Assembly: GCF_036250755.1 (NCBI RefSeq)
Contig: NZ_CP109583.1
Coordinates: forward strand, 2,294,001 to 2,358,000
Direction of reading: 5' to 3'
DNA: 64,000 nucleotides
From: Streptomyces uncialis
GTDB taxonomy: Bacteria > Actinomycetota > Actinomycetes > Streptomycetales > Streptomycetaceae
Shown here one piece after another: positions 49,349 to 57,405 of this stretch. A program made the translations under genes and the position numbers. Under the pieces are notes generated by a model. That model was not told the origin of the DNA, ran no database searches, and worked only from the letters and a program-made list of their open reading frames with translations. How positions within the stretch are numbered: position 1 is the stretch's first letter; each line of letters begins with the position of its first letter.

Positions 49349-50011
49349 GTGTCCGTTCTCCTTGAGCAGCCCGCAAGCCTGGTCGCCTACCGTCCGAACA
49401 AGCCGACCGCCATGGTCGTCGTGGCCGACCCGCGCGTCCGCTCCACCGTCACCCGCCACCTGTGGGCGCTCGGGGTGCGCGATGTCATCGAGGCGTCGTC
49501 CATCGCCGAGGCCCGGCCCCGTATCGGCAATCCCCGAGACATCTGCGTCGCCGACGTCCATCTTCCCGACGGCAGCGGCCTCACCCTTCTCTCCGAGACC
49601 CGTGCCGCGGGCTGGCCCAACGGCCTCGCCCTTTCGGCCGCCGATGACATCGGCGCCGTCCGCAACGCCCTCGCGGGCGGCGTCAAGGGCTATGTCGTCA
49701 CCGGCACCCGTACCAATGTCGGGCTCCCCACCCGGCCGGGTGCCGCTCCGATCGGGTCCGCCGCGGCCCGTATGCACCGCCGCCCCCCGGGTGCCCCGAG
49801 CCACCCGGGCGGCTACCGAGAACTGTCCGGACGCGAGGTCGAGGTGCTGCGGCTGGTCGCCGAAGGCCAGTCCAACAAGGCCATCGGCGTCTCGATGGGC
49901 CTGTCCGCCCTGACCGTGAAGAGCCACCTCGCCAGGATCGCCCGCAAGCTCGGCACGGGCGACCGTGCCGGGATGGTGGCCGTGGCCCTGCGTACGGGGA
50001 TCATCCACTGA
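49349..50011 (+). CDS. Orphan LuxR-type response regulator
   Basis: 220 residues. The receiver-like domain (about 15-125) keeps a phospho-acceptor candidate Asp in ICVADVHLPDGSG, a Ser in LALSAADD and the Lys of GGVKGYVVTG. The acidic pocket is reduced to a single Asp (VVVADPRVR, usually DD), so phosphorylation may be atypical. The C-terminal LuxR HTH (about 150-215) is LSGREVEVLRLVAEGQSNKAI...TVKSHLARIARKL. No sensor kinase gene is adjacent. GTG at 49349 follows AGGAGGGCCTT, a strong site. The protein closely resembles a conserved Streptomyces orphan regulator (from memory SCO6029). Confidence 0.88.
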   Translation: MSVLLEQPASLVAYRPNKPTAMVVVADPRVRSTVTRHLWALGVRDVIEASSIAEARPRIGNPRDICVADVHLPDGSGLTLLSETRAAGWPNGLALSAADDIGAVRNALAGGVKGYVVTGTRTNVGLPTRPGAAPIGSAAARMHRRPPGAPSHPGGYRELSGREVEVLRLVAEGQSNKAIGVSMGLSALTVKSHLARIARKLGTGDRAGMVAVALRTGIIH

Positions 50012-50024
50012 CCCTTCTCACCCG

Positions 50025-50070
50025 CACCGCGCCCGCCGACGGAACGTTCCGTCGGCGGGCGCGGTGTTTT
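50025..50070 (+). terminator. Strong intrinsic terminator after the regulator
   Basis: A perfect 42-bp palindrome (50025-50066; arms start CACCGCGCCCGCCGACGG) is followed by TTTT. It begins 14 bp after the stop codon and is one of the few hairpins here with a U-tract. Confidence 0.9.
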
Positions 50071-50076
50071 CGCAAG

Positions 50077-50082
50077 TACCCT
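50077..50082 (+). promoter_or_regulatory. -10 box for a leaderless start
   Basis: TACCCT ends 6 bp before the GTG of the RNase D gene and 7 bp after the preceding terminator. No ribosome site is present between them. Confidence 0.5.
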
Positions 50083-50088
50083 TGACAG

Positions 50089-51381
50089 GTGACAGACGCC
50101 CAAGAGACCGCAGCAGACACATCACTGCGAACCACCGGGGGCGCCCCTCCGGACGACGGCGTCACCGGCGTCACCGAGGACGGAGCACCGATCGCGCTGC
50201 TGGAGCCGCGCGAGGGTGTTCCGCCGGTCGTCGCCGACGAGGGCGCCCTGGCGGACGTGATCGCCGCCTTCGCGGCGGGCAGCGGACCCGTCGCGGTCGA
50301 CGCGGAACGCGCGTCCGGCTATCGCTACGGGCAGCGCGCCTATCTCGTGCAGCTGCGCCGCGCGGGCGCCGGGACCGCGCTCATCGACCCGGTGGCCTGC
50401 CCCGATCTCACCGCGCTCGGGGACGCGCTCGACGGCACCGAGTGGGTGCTGCACGCCGCGACCCAGGATCTGCCGTGCCTGCGGGAAATAGGCATGCGGC
50501 CGACCGAGCTGTTCGACACGGAGCTGGCGGGCCGGCTCGCCGGATTCCCCCGGGTCGGACTCGGCGCGATGGTCGAGGGCGTCCTCGGCTACGTCCTGGA
50601 GAAGGGCCACTCCGCCGTCGACTGGTCCACCCGCCCGCTGCCCGAGCCCTGGCTCCGTTACGCCGCGCTGGACGTGGAGCTGCTGGTCGATCTGCGGGAC
50701 GCCCTGGAGGAGGAGCTGGAGCGCCAGGGCAAACTCGACTGGGCGCGCCAGGAGTTCGCCGCGATCGCCACCGCCCCGCCCGCGCCCCCGCGCAAGGACC
50801 CCTGGCGGCGGACCTCCGGCATGCACAAGGTGCGGCGGCGCCGTCAGATGGCGGTCGTCCGGGAGCTGTGGGAGGCGCGGGACCGGATCGCCCAGCGGCG
50901 GGACGTGTCGCCCGGGAAGGTGCTGGGCGACACCGCGATCGTGGAGGCCGCGCTCGCGCTGCCGCTGACCGTACGGGCGCTCGGGGCGCTGCCCGGGTTC
51001 GGCAGCCGGACCGGGCGCAGGCAGCTCGAACAGTGGCAGGCGGCGGTGGAGCGGGCCCGGGCGCTGCCCGAGACACAGCTGCCACAGCCTGGTCTGACGG
51101 TGGCCGGACCGCCGCCGCCGCGGGCCTGGGCGGACAAGGACCCCGCCGCGGCGGCGCGGCTGTCCGCGGCGCGGGCCGGGGTGTCGGAGGTGGCCGAGCG
51201 GCTCGGGATGCCCCAGGAGAACCTGATCGCCCCGGACACGGTGCGCCGGGTGTGCTGGGAGCCGCCCGTGGTCGTGTCGGTGGAGTCGGTGGGCGACGCG
51301 CTGCGGGCGCTGGGCGCCCGCGAGTGGCAGGTCGAGCAGGTCACCCCGGTGCTGACGGAGTCGCTGGCGGCGCATCCCTGA
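50089..51381 (+). CDS. Ribonuclease D family 3'-5' exonuclease with HRDC domain
   Basis: 430 residues. The DEDDy exonuclease domain (about 45-215) has VAVDAERASGYRYGQRAYLVQL (Asp, Glu), HAATQDLPCL (Asp) and LRYAALDVELL (Tyr, Asp). An HRDC domain follows (about 245-325; VRELWEARDRIAQRRDVSPGKVL). RNase D trims 3' ends of tRNA and other stable RNAs. The C-terminal ~80 residues are family-specific. GTG at 50089; the upstream arrangement suggests a leaderless transcript. It stands alone between a terminator and the fad operon. Confidence 0.93.
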   Translation: MTDAQETAADTSLRTTGGAPPDDGVTGVTEDGAPIALLEPREGVPPVVADEGALADVIAAFAAGSGPVAVDAERASGYRYGQRAYLVQLRRAGAGTALIDPVACPDLTALGDALDGTEWVLHAATQDLPCLREIGMRPTELFDTELAGRLAGFPRVGLGAMVEGVLGYVLEKGHSAVDWSTRPLPEPWLRYAALDVELLVDLRDALEEELERQGKLDWARQEFAAIATAPPAPPRKDPWRRTSGMHKVRRRRQMAVVRELWEARDRIAQRRDVSPGKVLGDTAIVEAALALPLTVRALGALPGFGSRTGRRQLEQWQAAVERARALPETQLPQPGLTVAGPPPPRAWADKDPAAAARLSAARAGVSEVAERLGMPQENLIAPDTVRRVCWEPPVVVSVESVGDALRALGAREWQVEQVTPVLTESLAAHP

Positions 51382-51661
51382 CCGGACGCACCCGCCGGAA
51401 CTGACGCATCCCTGACCGGACGCACTGCCGGACGCGGCACATCTGCCGGAGCGGGCCTGTCCCGGAGCGGCCACTTCGCCGCTCCGGCGCACCGGCTCCG
51501 GCGCGTCCGCCCCGCGCGGGGGCCGGTGTGATGTACGCCGCTCGCGGCGGGGGGACTGGGCAGTCTGGTTACCCGCAAGTAGCATGTGGGTACCGCGGTG
51601 CGCCGGTGCCTTCGGCGAGGTGGGCCGTGTCGTGCCAGTTCGCGTCTGGAGGAGAGCCATC

Positions 51662-52882
51662 GTGCCTCGTACCGTCAGGGATGTCGTCTTTGTCGACGGT
51701 GTCCGTACCCCGTTCGGCAAGGCGGGCCCGAAGGGCATCTACCACGAGACCCGGGCCGACGACCTCGTCGTGAAGGCGATCCGGGAGCTGCTGCGCCGCA
51801 ACCCGGGCCTCGACCCGGCGAAGATCGACGAGGTGGCGATCGCGGCCACCACCCAGATCGGTGACCAGGGGCTGACCCTCGGCCGCACCGCCGGCATCCT
51901 CGCGGGCCTGCCGCAGTCCGTACCCGGGTACTCGATCGACCGGATGTGCGCGGGCGCGCTGACGGCCGTCACGAGCACCGCCGGATCGATCGCCTTCGGC
52001 GCGTACGACATCGTCGTGGCCGGTGGTGTCGAGCACATGGGGCGGCACCCGATGGGTGAGGGCGTCGACCCGAACCCCCGGTTCGTCAGCGAGAAGCTGG
52101 TCGACGAGTCGGCGCTGTTCATGGGGATGACCGCGGAGAACCTGCACGACCGGTTCCCGCATCTCACCAAGCGGCGGGCCGACGAGTACGCGGTGCGCTC
52201 GCAGGAGAAGGCCGCCAAGGCGTACGCCGACGGCAAGATCCAGCAGGACCTGGTGCCGGTCTCGGTACGGCGGACCAGCCCGGAGGCCGGGGAGACCGGC
52301 TGGGGGCTCGCCACCCAGGACGAGCCGATGCGGCCCGGCACGACGCTGGAGACGCTGGCCGGTCTGAAGACTCCCTTCCGTACCCATGGGCGGGTCACCG
52401 CGGGCAACGCGGCCGGGCTGAACGACGGCGCCACCGCCTCGCTGATCGCCGCCGAGGACTTCGCGCGCGCCCATGACCTGCCGGTCCGGATGCGGCTGGT
52501 GTCGTACGCCTTCGCCGGTGTCGAGCCCGAGGTGATGGGGTACGGACCGATCCCGGCGACCGAGAAGGCGCTCGCCCAGGCGGGCCTGTCGATCTCCGAC
52601 ATCGGACTGTTCGAGATCAACGAGGCGTTCGCCGTGCAGGTGCTCGCCTTCCTCGACCACTACGGCATCGCCGACGACGACAGCCGGGTCAACCAGTACG
52701 GCGGCGCCATCGCCTACGGGCACCCGCTGGCGTCCTCCGGGGTCCGGCTGATGACCCAGCTCGCCCGGCAGTTCGAGGAGCAGCCCGAGGTCCGTTACGG
52801 CCTCACCACCATGTGCGTCGGCTTCGGCATGGGCGCGACGGTCGTCTGGGAGAACCCGCACTTCGACGGAGGCACCAAGTGA
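51662..52882 (+). CDS. fadA: Acetyl-CoA acyltransferase (3-ketoacyl-CoA thiolase) FadA
   Basis: A 406-residue thiolase. The nucleophilic Cys is in SIDRMCAGALTAV, with NEAFAVQVL, GGAIAYGHPLASSGVR (His) and TTMCVGFGMGAT (second Cys) completing the active site. It performs the last step of beta-oxidation, releasing acetyl-CoA. GTG at 51662 follows GGAGGAG. Its stop overlaps the fadB start by 4 bp (GTGA), so the two subunits of the trifunctional complex are translated in a coupled way. Confidence 0.95.
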   Translation: MPRTVRDVVFVDGVRTPFGKAGPKGIYHETRADDLVVKAIRELLRRNPGLDPAKIDEVAIAATTQIGDQGLTLGRTAGILAGLPQSVPGYSIDRMCAGALTAVTSTAGSIAFGAYDIVVAGGVEHMGRHPMGEGVDPNPRFVSEKLVDESALFMGMTAENLHDRFPHLTKRRADEYAVRSQEKAAKAYADGKIQQDLVPVSVRRTSPEAGETGWGLATQDEPMRPGTTLETLAGLKTPFRTHGRVTAGNAAGLNDGATASLIAAEDFARAHDLPVRMRLVSYAFAGVEPEVMGYGPIPATEKALAQAGLSISDIGLFEINEAFAVQVLAFLDHYGIADDDSRVNQYGGAIAYGHPLASSGVRLMTQLARQFEEQPEVRYGLTTMCVGFGMGATVVWENPHFDGGTK

Positions 52883-55011
52883 GCACGTCCACCACCGAAC
52901 TGCTCAAGGGCGCGGCCGAACTGTTCCCGGACGAGGTCGTCACCCAGGCGCACGTCCGTCATCTGGAGCTGCCCGACGGCGCCGGCCGGTTCGCGCTGAT
53001 CACCCTGGACAACGGCTTCGACCACACCAAGCCGACCACCTTCGGCCCGCAGTCGCTGGCCAATCTGGACGCCGCGCTCGACCAGGTCGAGCAGGAGGCC
53101 ACCGCCGGGACGATCGTGGGTGCCGGGCTCACCGGCAAGCCGTTCATCTTCGCCGTCGGCGCCGACCTCAAGGGTGTCGAGCTGCTGAAGCGGCACGAGG
53201 ACGCGCTCGCCATCGGCAAGGGCGGCCACGATGTCTTCAAGCGCTTCGCCTCCCTCGCCGTCCCCACGTTCGCGTACTACAACGGCGCGGCGATGGGCGG
53301 CGGGGTCGAGGCCGGGCTGCACTGCTCGTACCGCACCGTCTCCCGGGCGGTGCCCGCGTTCTCGCTGCCGGAGGTCTTCCTCGGGCTGGTACCCGGCTGG
53401 GGCGGCTGCGCGCTGCTGCCGAACCTGATCGGCGCGGACAAGGCCGTCTCGGTGATCATCGAGAACTCGCTCAACCAGAACCGCCAGCTCAAGGGCGCCC
53501 AGGTCTTCGAGCTGGGGATCGCCGACGCCCTCTTCGACGGCGCCGACTTCCTGGAGCGGTCGCTGGTCTGGACCGCCGGGGTGCTGAACGGCTCGGTCAC
53601 CGTGGAGCGGCCCGAGGTGGACCGCGGCGAGGGATGGGACCGGGCCGTGGCCCGGGGCCGGTCCGTCGCGGACTCCAAGGTGCACGGGGCGGCGCCCGCC
53701 GCGTACCGCGCGCTCGACATCATCGCCGCCGCCAAGGACGGTGACCTCCAGGCCGGGTTCGACGCCGAGGACCAGGCCCTCGCGGATCTGATCATGGGCG
53801 GGGAACTGCGCGCCGGGCTCTACGCGTTCAACCTGGTGCAGAAGCGCGCCAAGCGGCCCGCCGGCGCCCCCGACAGGAGCCTCGCGCGGCCCGTCACCAA
53901 GGTCGGTGTGGTGGGCGCGGGCCTGATGGCCTCGCAGCTCGCGATGCTGTTTCTGCGCCGCCTTGAGGTGCCGGTCGTGCTGACCGACATCGACCAGGAG
54001 CGGGTCGACAAGGGCGTCGGTTACGTCCACGCCGAGATCGACAAGCTGCTGCTCAAGGGCCGGGTGAACCAGGACAAGGCCAACCGGCTCAAGGGCCTGG
54101 TCAGCGGGGTGCTGGACAAGGCGGAGGGCTTCTCCGACGCGGACTTCGTCATCGAGGCCGTGTTCGAGGAGATCGGCGTCAAGCAGCGGGTGTTCGCCGA
54201 GGTCGAGGCCGTCGTCCCGGCGCACGCGATCCTCGCGACGAACACCTCGTCCCTCTCCGTGAGCGAGATGGCGGCCGGGCTGAAACACCCCGAGCGGGTC
54301 GTGGGCTTCCACTTCTTCAACCCGGTGGCGATCCTTCCGCTGCTGGAGATCGTGCGCGGCGAGCAGACGGACGACGCCTCGCTGGCCACCGCGTTCGCCG
54401 TGGCGAAGAAGCTGCGGAAGACCGCGGTACTGGTCAAGGACGCCCCGGCGTTCGTGGTGAACCGCATCCTGACGCGCTTCATGGGCGAGATCCAGAACGT
54501 CATCGACGAGGGCACGCCCGTCGTCGCGGCGGAGAAGGCCGTCGAGCCGCTGGGGCTGCCGATGTCGCCGCTGGTCCTGCTGGAGCTGGTCGGACCCGCG
54601 ATCGGTCTGCATGTCTCCGAGACGCTGAACCGCGCGTTCCCCGACCGCTTCACCGTCTCCCCGAACCTGGCCGCCGTGGTCAAGGCGGGCAAGCGCGGCT
54701 TCTACGTCCATGACTCCGGCACCCCGGAGCTGGACCCCGAGGTCGCCGCGCTGCTGGTGCAGGGCGACACCGTGCTGACCGAGGAGCAGGTGCGGGCGCG
54801 GGTCCTGGACGCGGTGGCCCAGGAGATCGGGCTCATGCTGGACGAGGGTGTCGTCGCCGAGGCGCAGGACATCGACCTGTGCCTGATCACCGGCGCGGGC
54901 TGGCCCTTCCATCTGGGCGGCATCACCCCGTACCTGGACCGCGCGGGCGTCAGCGAGCGGGTCAACGGCAAGCCGTTCCTGGCGCCGGGCCTGGCGAGCG
55001 TCCCCGAGTAG
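52879..55011 (+). CDS. fadB: 3-hydroxyacyl-CoA dehydrogenase/enoyl-CoA hydratase FadB
   Basis: A 710-residue fusion. The N-terminal crotonase domain (about 20-220) has FIFAVGADLKG and NGAAMGGGVEAGLHC as oxyanion and catalytic loops. The NAD-binding dehydrogenase domain starts VGVVGAGLMASQLAMLF (about 340), with TNTSSLSVSEMA, GFHFFNPVAILPLLEIV (catalytic His) and DAPAFVVNRI. It hydrates enoyl-CoA and oxidises the 3-hydroxyacyl-CoA for FadA. The crotonase loop has Gly-Gly-Gly-Val-Glu, keeping one catalytic Glu. GTG at 52879 overlaps the fadA stop. Confidence 0.95.
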   Translation: MSTSTTELLKGAAELFPDEVVTQAHVRHLELPDGAGRFALITLDNGFDHTKPTTFGPQSLANLDAALDQVEQEATAGTIVGAGLTGKPFIFAVGADLKGVELLKRHEDALAIGKGGHDVFKRFASLAVPTFAYYNGAAMGGGVEAGLHCSYRTVSRAVPAFSLPEVFLGLVPGWGGCALLPNLIGADKAVSVIIENSLNQNRQLKGAQVFELGIADALFDGADFLERSLVWTAGVLNGSVTVERPEVDRGEGWDRAVARGRSVADSKVHGAAPAAYRALDIIAAAKDGDLQAGFDAEDQALADLIMGGELRAGLYAFNLVQKRAKRPAGAPDRSLARPVTKVGVVGAGLMASQLAMLFLRRLEVPVVLTDIDQERVDKGVGYVHAEIDKLLLKGRVNQDKANRLKGLVSGVLDKAEGFSDADFVIEAVFEEIGVKQRVFAEVEAVVPAHAILATNTSSLSVSEMAAGLKHPERVVGFHFFNPVAILPLLEIVRGEQTDDASLATAFAVAKKLRKTAVLVKDAPAFVVNRILTRFMGEIQNVIDEGTPVVAAEKAVEPLGLPMSPLVLLELVGPAIGLHVSETLNRAFPDRFTVSPNLAAVVKAGKRGFYVHDSGTPELDPEVAALLVQGDTVLTEEQVRARVLDAVAQEIGLMLDEGVVAEAQDIDLCLITGAGWPFHLGGITPYLDRAGVSERVNGKPFLAPGLASVPE

Positions 55012-55030
55012 CGGACCGGACGGACGACCG

Positions 55031-55245
55031 GCGGACACCGGCGGACACCGGCGGACACGTCGTGGCAGGGGCGGTACGGGGTCTCCGTGCCGCCCCTGGC
55101 GCATGCCCGGGGGCGGGGCGGCGGCTGCCCGGCCCGGGACCCGTCCGTACACCGCCCGGGACCCGTCCGTGCACCGCCCGGCCCACCACTCGTACACCGC
55201 CCGCGGCTGTCCCCGCACCGGCCGGGGCCTATCCGTACACCGTGC
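55031..55245. repeat. Two short tandem-repeat tracts after fadB
   Basis: First, GCGGACACCG is repeated about three times (55031-55058). Second, at about 55134-55245, units close to GGGACCCGTCCGTACACCGC recur three to five times with decay. The end of the second tract overlaps the last codons of the convergent NYN-type gene, so its C-terminus (TVGPRTVYG) may be repeat-derived. Confidence 0.7.
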
Positions 55246-55603
55246 GGGGGCCGACCGTACGGGCTCCCACCGCGCTCACCCGCTCCCTCAGCTCACGGTC
55301 GGCGGTGACCACCACGCACTCCCCCGGCGCGCTCCGCGCCCCGGCGGCGAGCTCCACGATCCGGTCGTCCCCGCTGCCCGGCGCCTCGTCCACCCGGACC
55401 CCGGGGACCGGCGCGACCCCCTTGGCGGCGCCCTCGACGACCAGCACGATCTCGACCGGCCCCGGCAGCCCCTCGACGCCCTTCGCCGCCTGCCGGGCCA
55501 GCCGGTCGCGCAGCCGCTCGGCGGCGCCCCTGCGGTCCTTCCACCAGCCGTCGGGCACCGACCCCACGACGTTCGCCCCGTCCACGATCAGCAGTGTCGT
55601 CAT
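55229..55603 (-). CDS. NYN/PIN-like domain protein
   Basis: A 124-residue single-domain protein. MTTLLIVDGANVVGSVPDGWWKDR has the N-terminal Asp of NYN/PIN-like nucleases, followed by EIVLVVEGAAKG, SGDDRIVELA (paired acidic residues) and CVVVTADRELRERV (last Asp). The set of acidic residues fits a metal-dependent RNase of the YacP/NYN type; substrate unknown. ATG at 55601-55603. It is convergent with fadB and downstream of the APC permease on the same strand. Confidence 0.82.
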   Translation of the reverse strand: MTTLLIVDGANVVGSVPDGWWKDRRGAAERLRDRLARQAAKGVEGLPGPVEIVLVVEGAAKGVAPVPGVRVDEAPGSGDDRIVELAAGARSAPGECVVVTADRELRERVSAVGARTVGPRTVYG

Positions 55604-55716
55604 CCGCCGGACACGCTCCCTTCCCCGGCCGCCCGGTGCCGCGCGCCGGACCGGAACACCCATCATCGCGTCCGGCGGGGCGTCCCGGGAGGTTGTCCAC
55701 AGGGCTGTTCCTGCGG

Positions 55717-57243
55717 TCACGGGTACGGGATCTGGCTGTCGTCGCCCTTGGCCGGTGGGGTGGGACGGCGCGGCATGCCCTTGCCGAGGCGGCTGTGATG
55801 ACGGCCGTAGAAGAAGTAGACGACCACGCCGATGACCATCCAGGCGCCGAAGCGGAGCCAGGTCTCGGCGGGCAGGTTCAGCATCAGCCACAGCGAGGCC
55901 AGGATGGACAGCGCGGGAATCCAGGGGACCAGCGGGGTGCGGAACGCGCGGTGCAGATCGGGCCGGCTGCGCCGGAGCAGGATGATGCCCGCGGCGACCA
56001 CGACGAACGCGGACAGGGTGCCGATGTTGACCAGTTCGGCGAGTTCGCTGATCGAGGTGAAGCCCGCGACGATCGCCACGACGCCCCCGAGGAGGATCGT
56101 CGAACGGTACGGGGTGCCGAAGCGGGGGTGCACCTTGGAGAAGGTCTGCGGGATCAGCCCGTCCCGGCTCATCGCGAAGAAGACCCGGGTCTGCCCGAGC
56201 AGCAGGATCATGCAGACCGAGGTGAGGCCGACCGCGGCCCCGAAGCTGATCAGACCCGCCCAGAAGGGGTGCCCCACGGCCTTGAAGGCGTCCGCCAGGG
56301 GGGCGTCGACCGTCAGGTCCGTGTACTTCTGCATCCCGGTGACGACGATGGACACGGCGACGTAGAGGACCGTGCAGATCAGCAGCGAGCCGAGGATGCC
56401 GCGGGGCACGTCCCGCTGCGGGTTGCGGGTCTCCTCGGCGGCGGTGGCGACGATGTCGAAGCCGATGAACGCGAAGAACACCACGGCCGCGGCGGTGAAG
56501 ATGCCCATCACCCCGAAGTTGGTCGGGGTGTAGCCGAACATCAGCTGGATCAGCGGCGCGGTGATGTCGGAACTGCCGCTGGTGTGCTCGGCCGGCGGGA
56601 TGAACGGGTCGTAGTTGGAGCCGGTGATGAAGAAGGCGCCGACGACGATGACGATCAGGACGACCGTGACCTTGATCGCCACGACCACCCCGGTGACCCG
56701 TGACGACAGCTTCATACCCACCACCAGGACGCAGGTCAGGACGAGCACCAGCAGACACGCCAGCAGATCGAAGCCGAACTCCCCGCCGTGCGTCCCGGAC
56801 AGCGGCTGCGGCATACGCAGACCCGCGCTGTCCAGCAGCGACTGGATGTACCCGGACCAGCCGACCGCGACCACCGCACAGCCCAGCGCCAGCTCCAGGA
56901 TCAGGTCCCAGCCGATGAGCCAGGCGGGGAACTCCCCCAGCGACGCGTACGAGAAGGTGTACGCCGACCCGGCGACCGGGACCGTCGACGCGAACTCGGC
57001 GTAGCACAGGGCCGCGAGGGCGCACACGACGCCCGCGACGACGAAGCTGAGGGCGACCGAGGGGCCCGCGTTCTCCTTGGCGATCTTCCCGGTCAGGACG
57101 AAGATGCCCGTCCCGATGATGACGCCGACACCGAACACGGTCAGGTCGAGGGCGGACAGCGATTTCTTGAGCGCGTGTTCCGGTTCCTCGGTGTCCTGGA
57201 TGGACTGTTCGACGGTCTTCGTCCGGAAGAGAGTGCTGCTCAC
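55717..57243 (-). CDS. APC-family amino acid permease (cationic amino acid transporter type)
   Basis: 508 residues with about 12-14 membrane segments. The start ALKKSLSALDLTVFGVGVIIGTGIFVLTG is the APC signature, with FAFIGFDIVATAAEETRNPQRDVPRGI in the middle, typical of the CAT/YfnA subgroup. It imports amino acids by proton symport; the substrate is unknown. GTG at 57241-57243 is preferred, because GGGAGGT lies 6 bp upstream and the protein then begins SSTLFRTKTVEQSI as in homologues; an ATG 33 bp further upstream lacks a ribosome site. Confidence 0.92.
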   Translation of the reverse strand: MSSTLFRTKTVEQSIQDTEEPEHALKKSLSALDLTVFGVGVIIGTGIFVLTGKIAKENAGPSVALSFVVAGVVCALAALCYAEFASTVPVAGSAYTFSYASLGEFPAWLIGWDLILELALGCAVVAVGWSGYIQSLLDSAGLRMPQPLSGTHGGEFGFDLLACLLVLVLTCVLVVGMKLSSRVTGVVVAIKVTVVLIVIVVGAFFITGSNYDPFIPPAEHTSGSSDITAPLIQLMFGYTPTNFGVMGIFTAAAVVFFAFIGFDIVATAAEETRNPQRDVPRGILGSLLICTVLYVAVSIVVTGMQKYTDLTVDAPLADAFKAVGHPFWAGLISFGAAVGLTSVCMILLLGQTRVFFAMSRDGLIPQTFSKVHPRFGTPYRSTILLGGVVAIVAGFTSISELAELVNIGTLSAFVVVAAGIILLRRSRPDLHRAFRTPLVPWIPALSILASLWLMLNLPAETWLRFGAWMVIGVVVYFFYGRHHSRLGKGMPRRPTPPAKGDDSQIPYP

Positions 57244-57348
57244 AGACGTACCTCCCACGCTTGTCGTCCCCGACATGATCGAGAGGGCTGCCAGTGGTCA
57301 AGCTCCGGCGCGCGGGGGTTCACCCGTACGGGGTGGGCGGGTACGGAT

Positions 57349-57391
57349 ACGGGCCGGTGCCCCGCCCCTGGCGGGGAAGGCACCGGCCCGT
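57349..57391 (-). terminator. Hairpin terminator downstream of dxs
   Basis: A 13-bp stem (57349-57361 with 57379-57391) contains an inner GC stem. It starts 14 bp after the dxs stop on the minus strand and separates dxs from the permease gene. Confidence 0.8.
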
Positions 57392-57405
57392 GTCCACGGC
57401 TCGGG

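Noticed and set aside
57244..57276. ATG start 33 bp upstream for the APC permease
   Set aside because: No ribosome site there, whereas GTG at 57243 has GGGAGGT at ideal distance.
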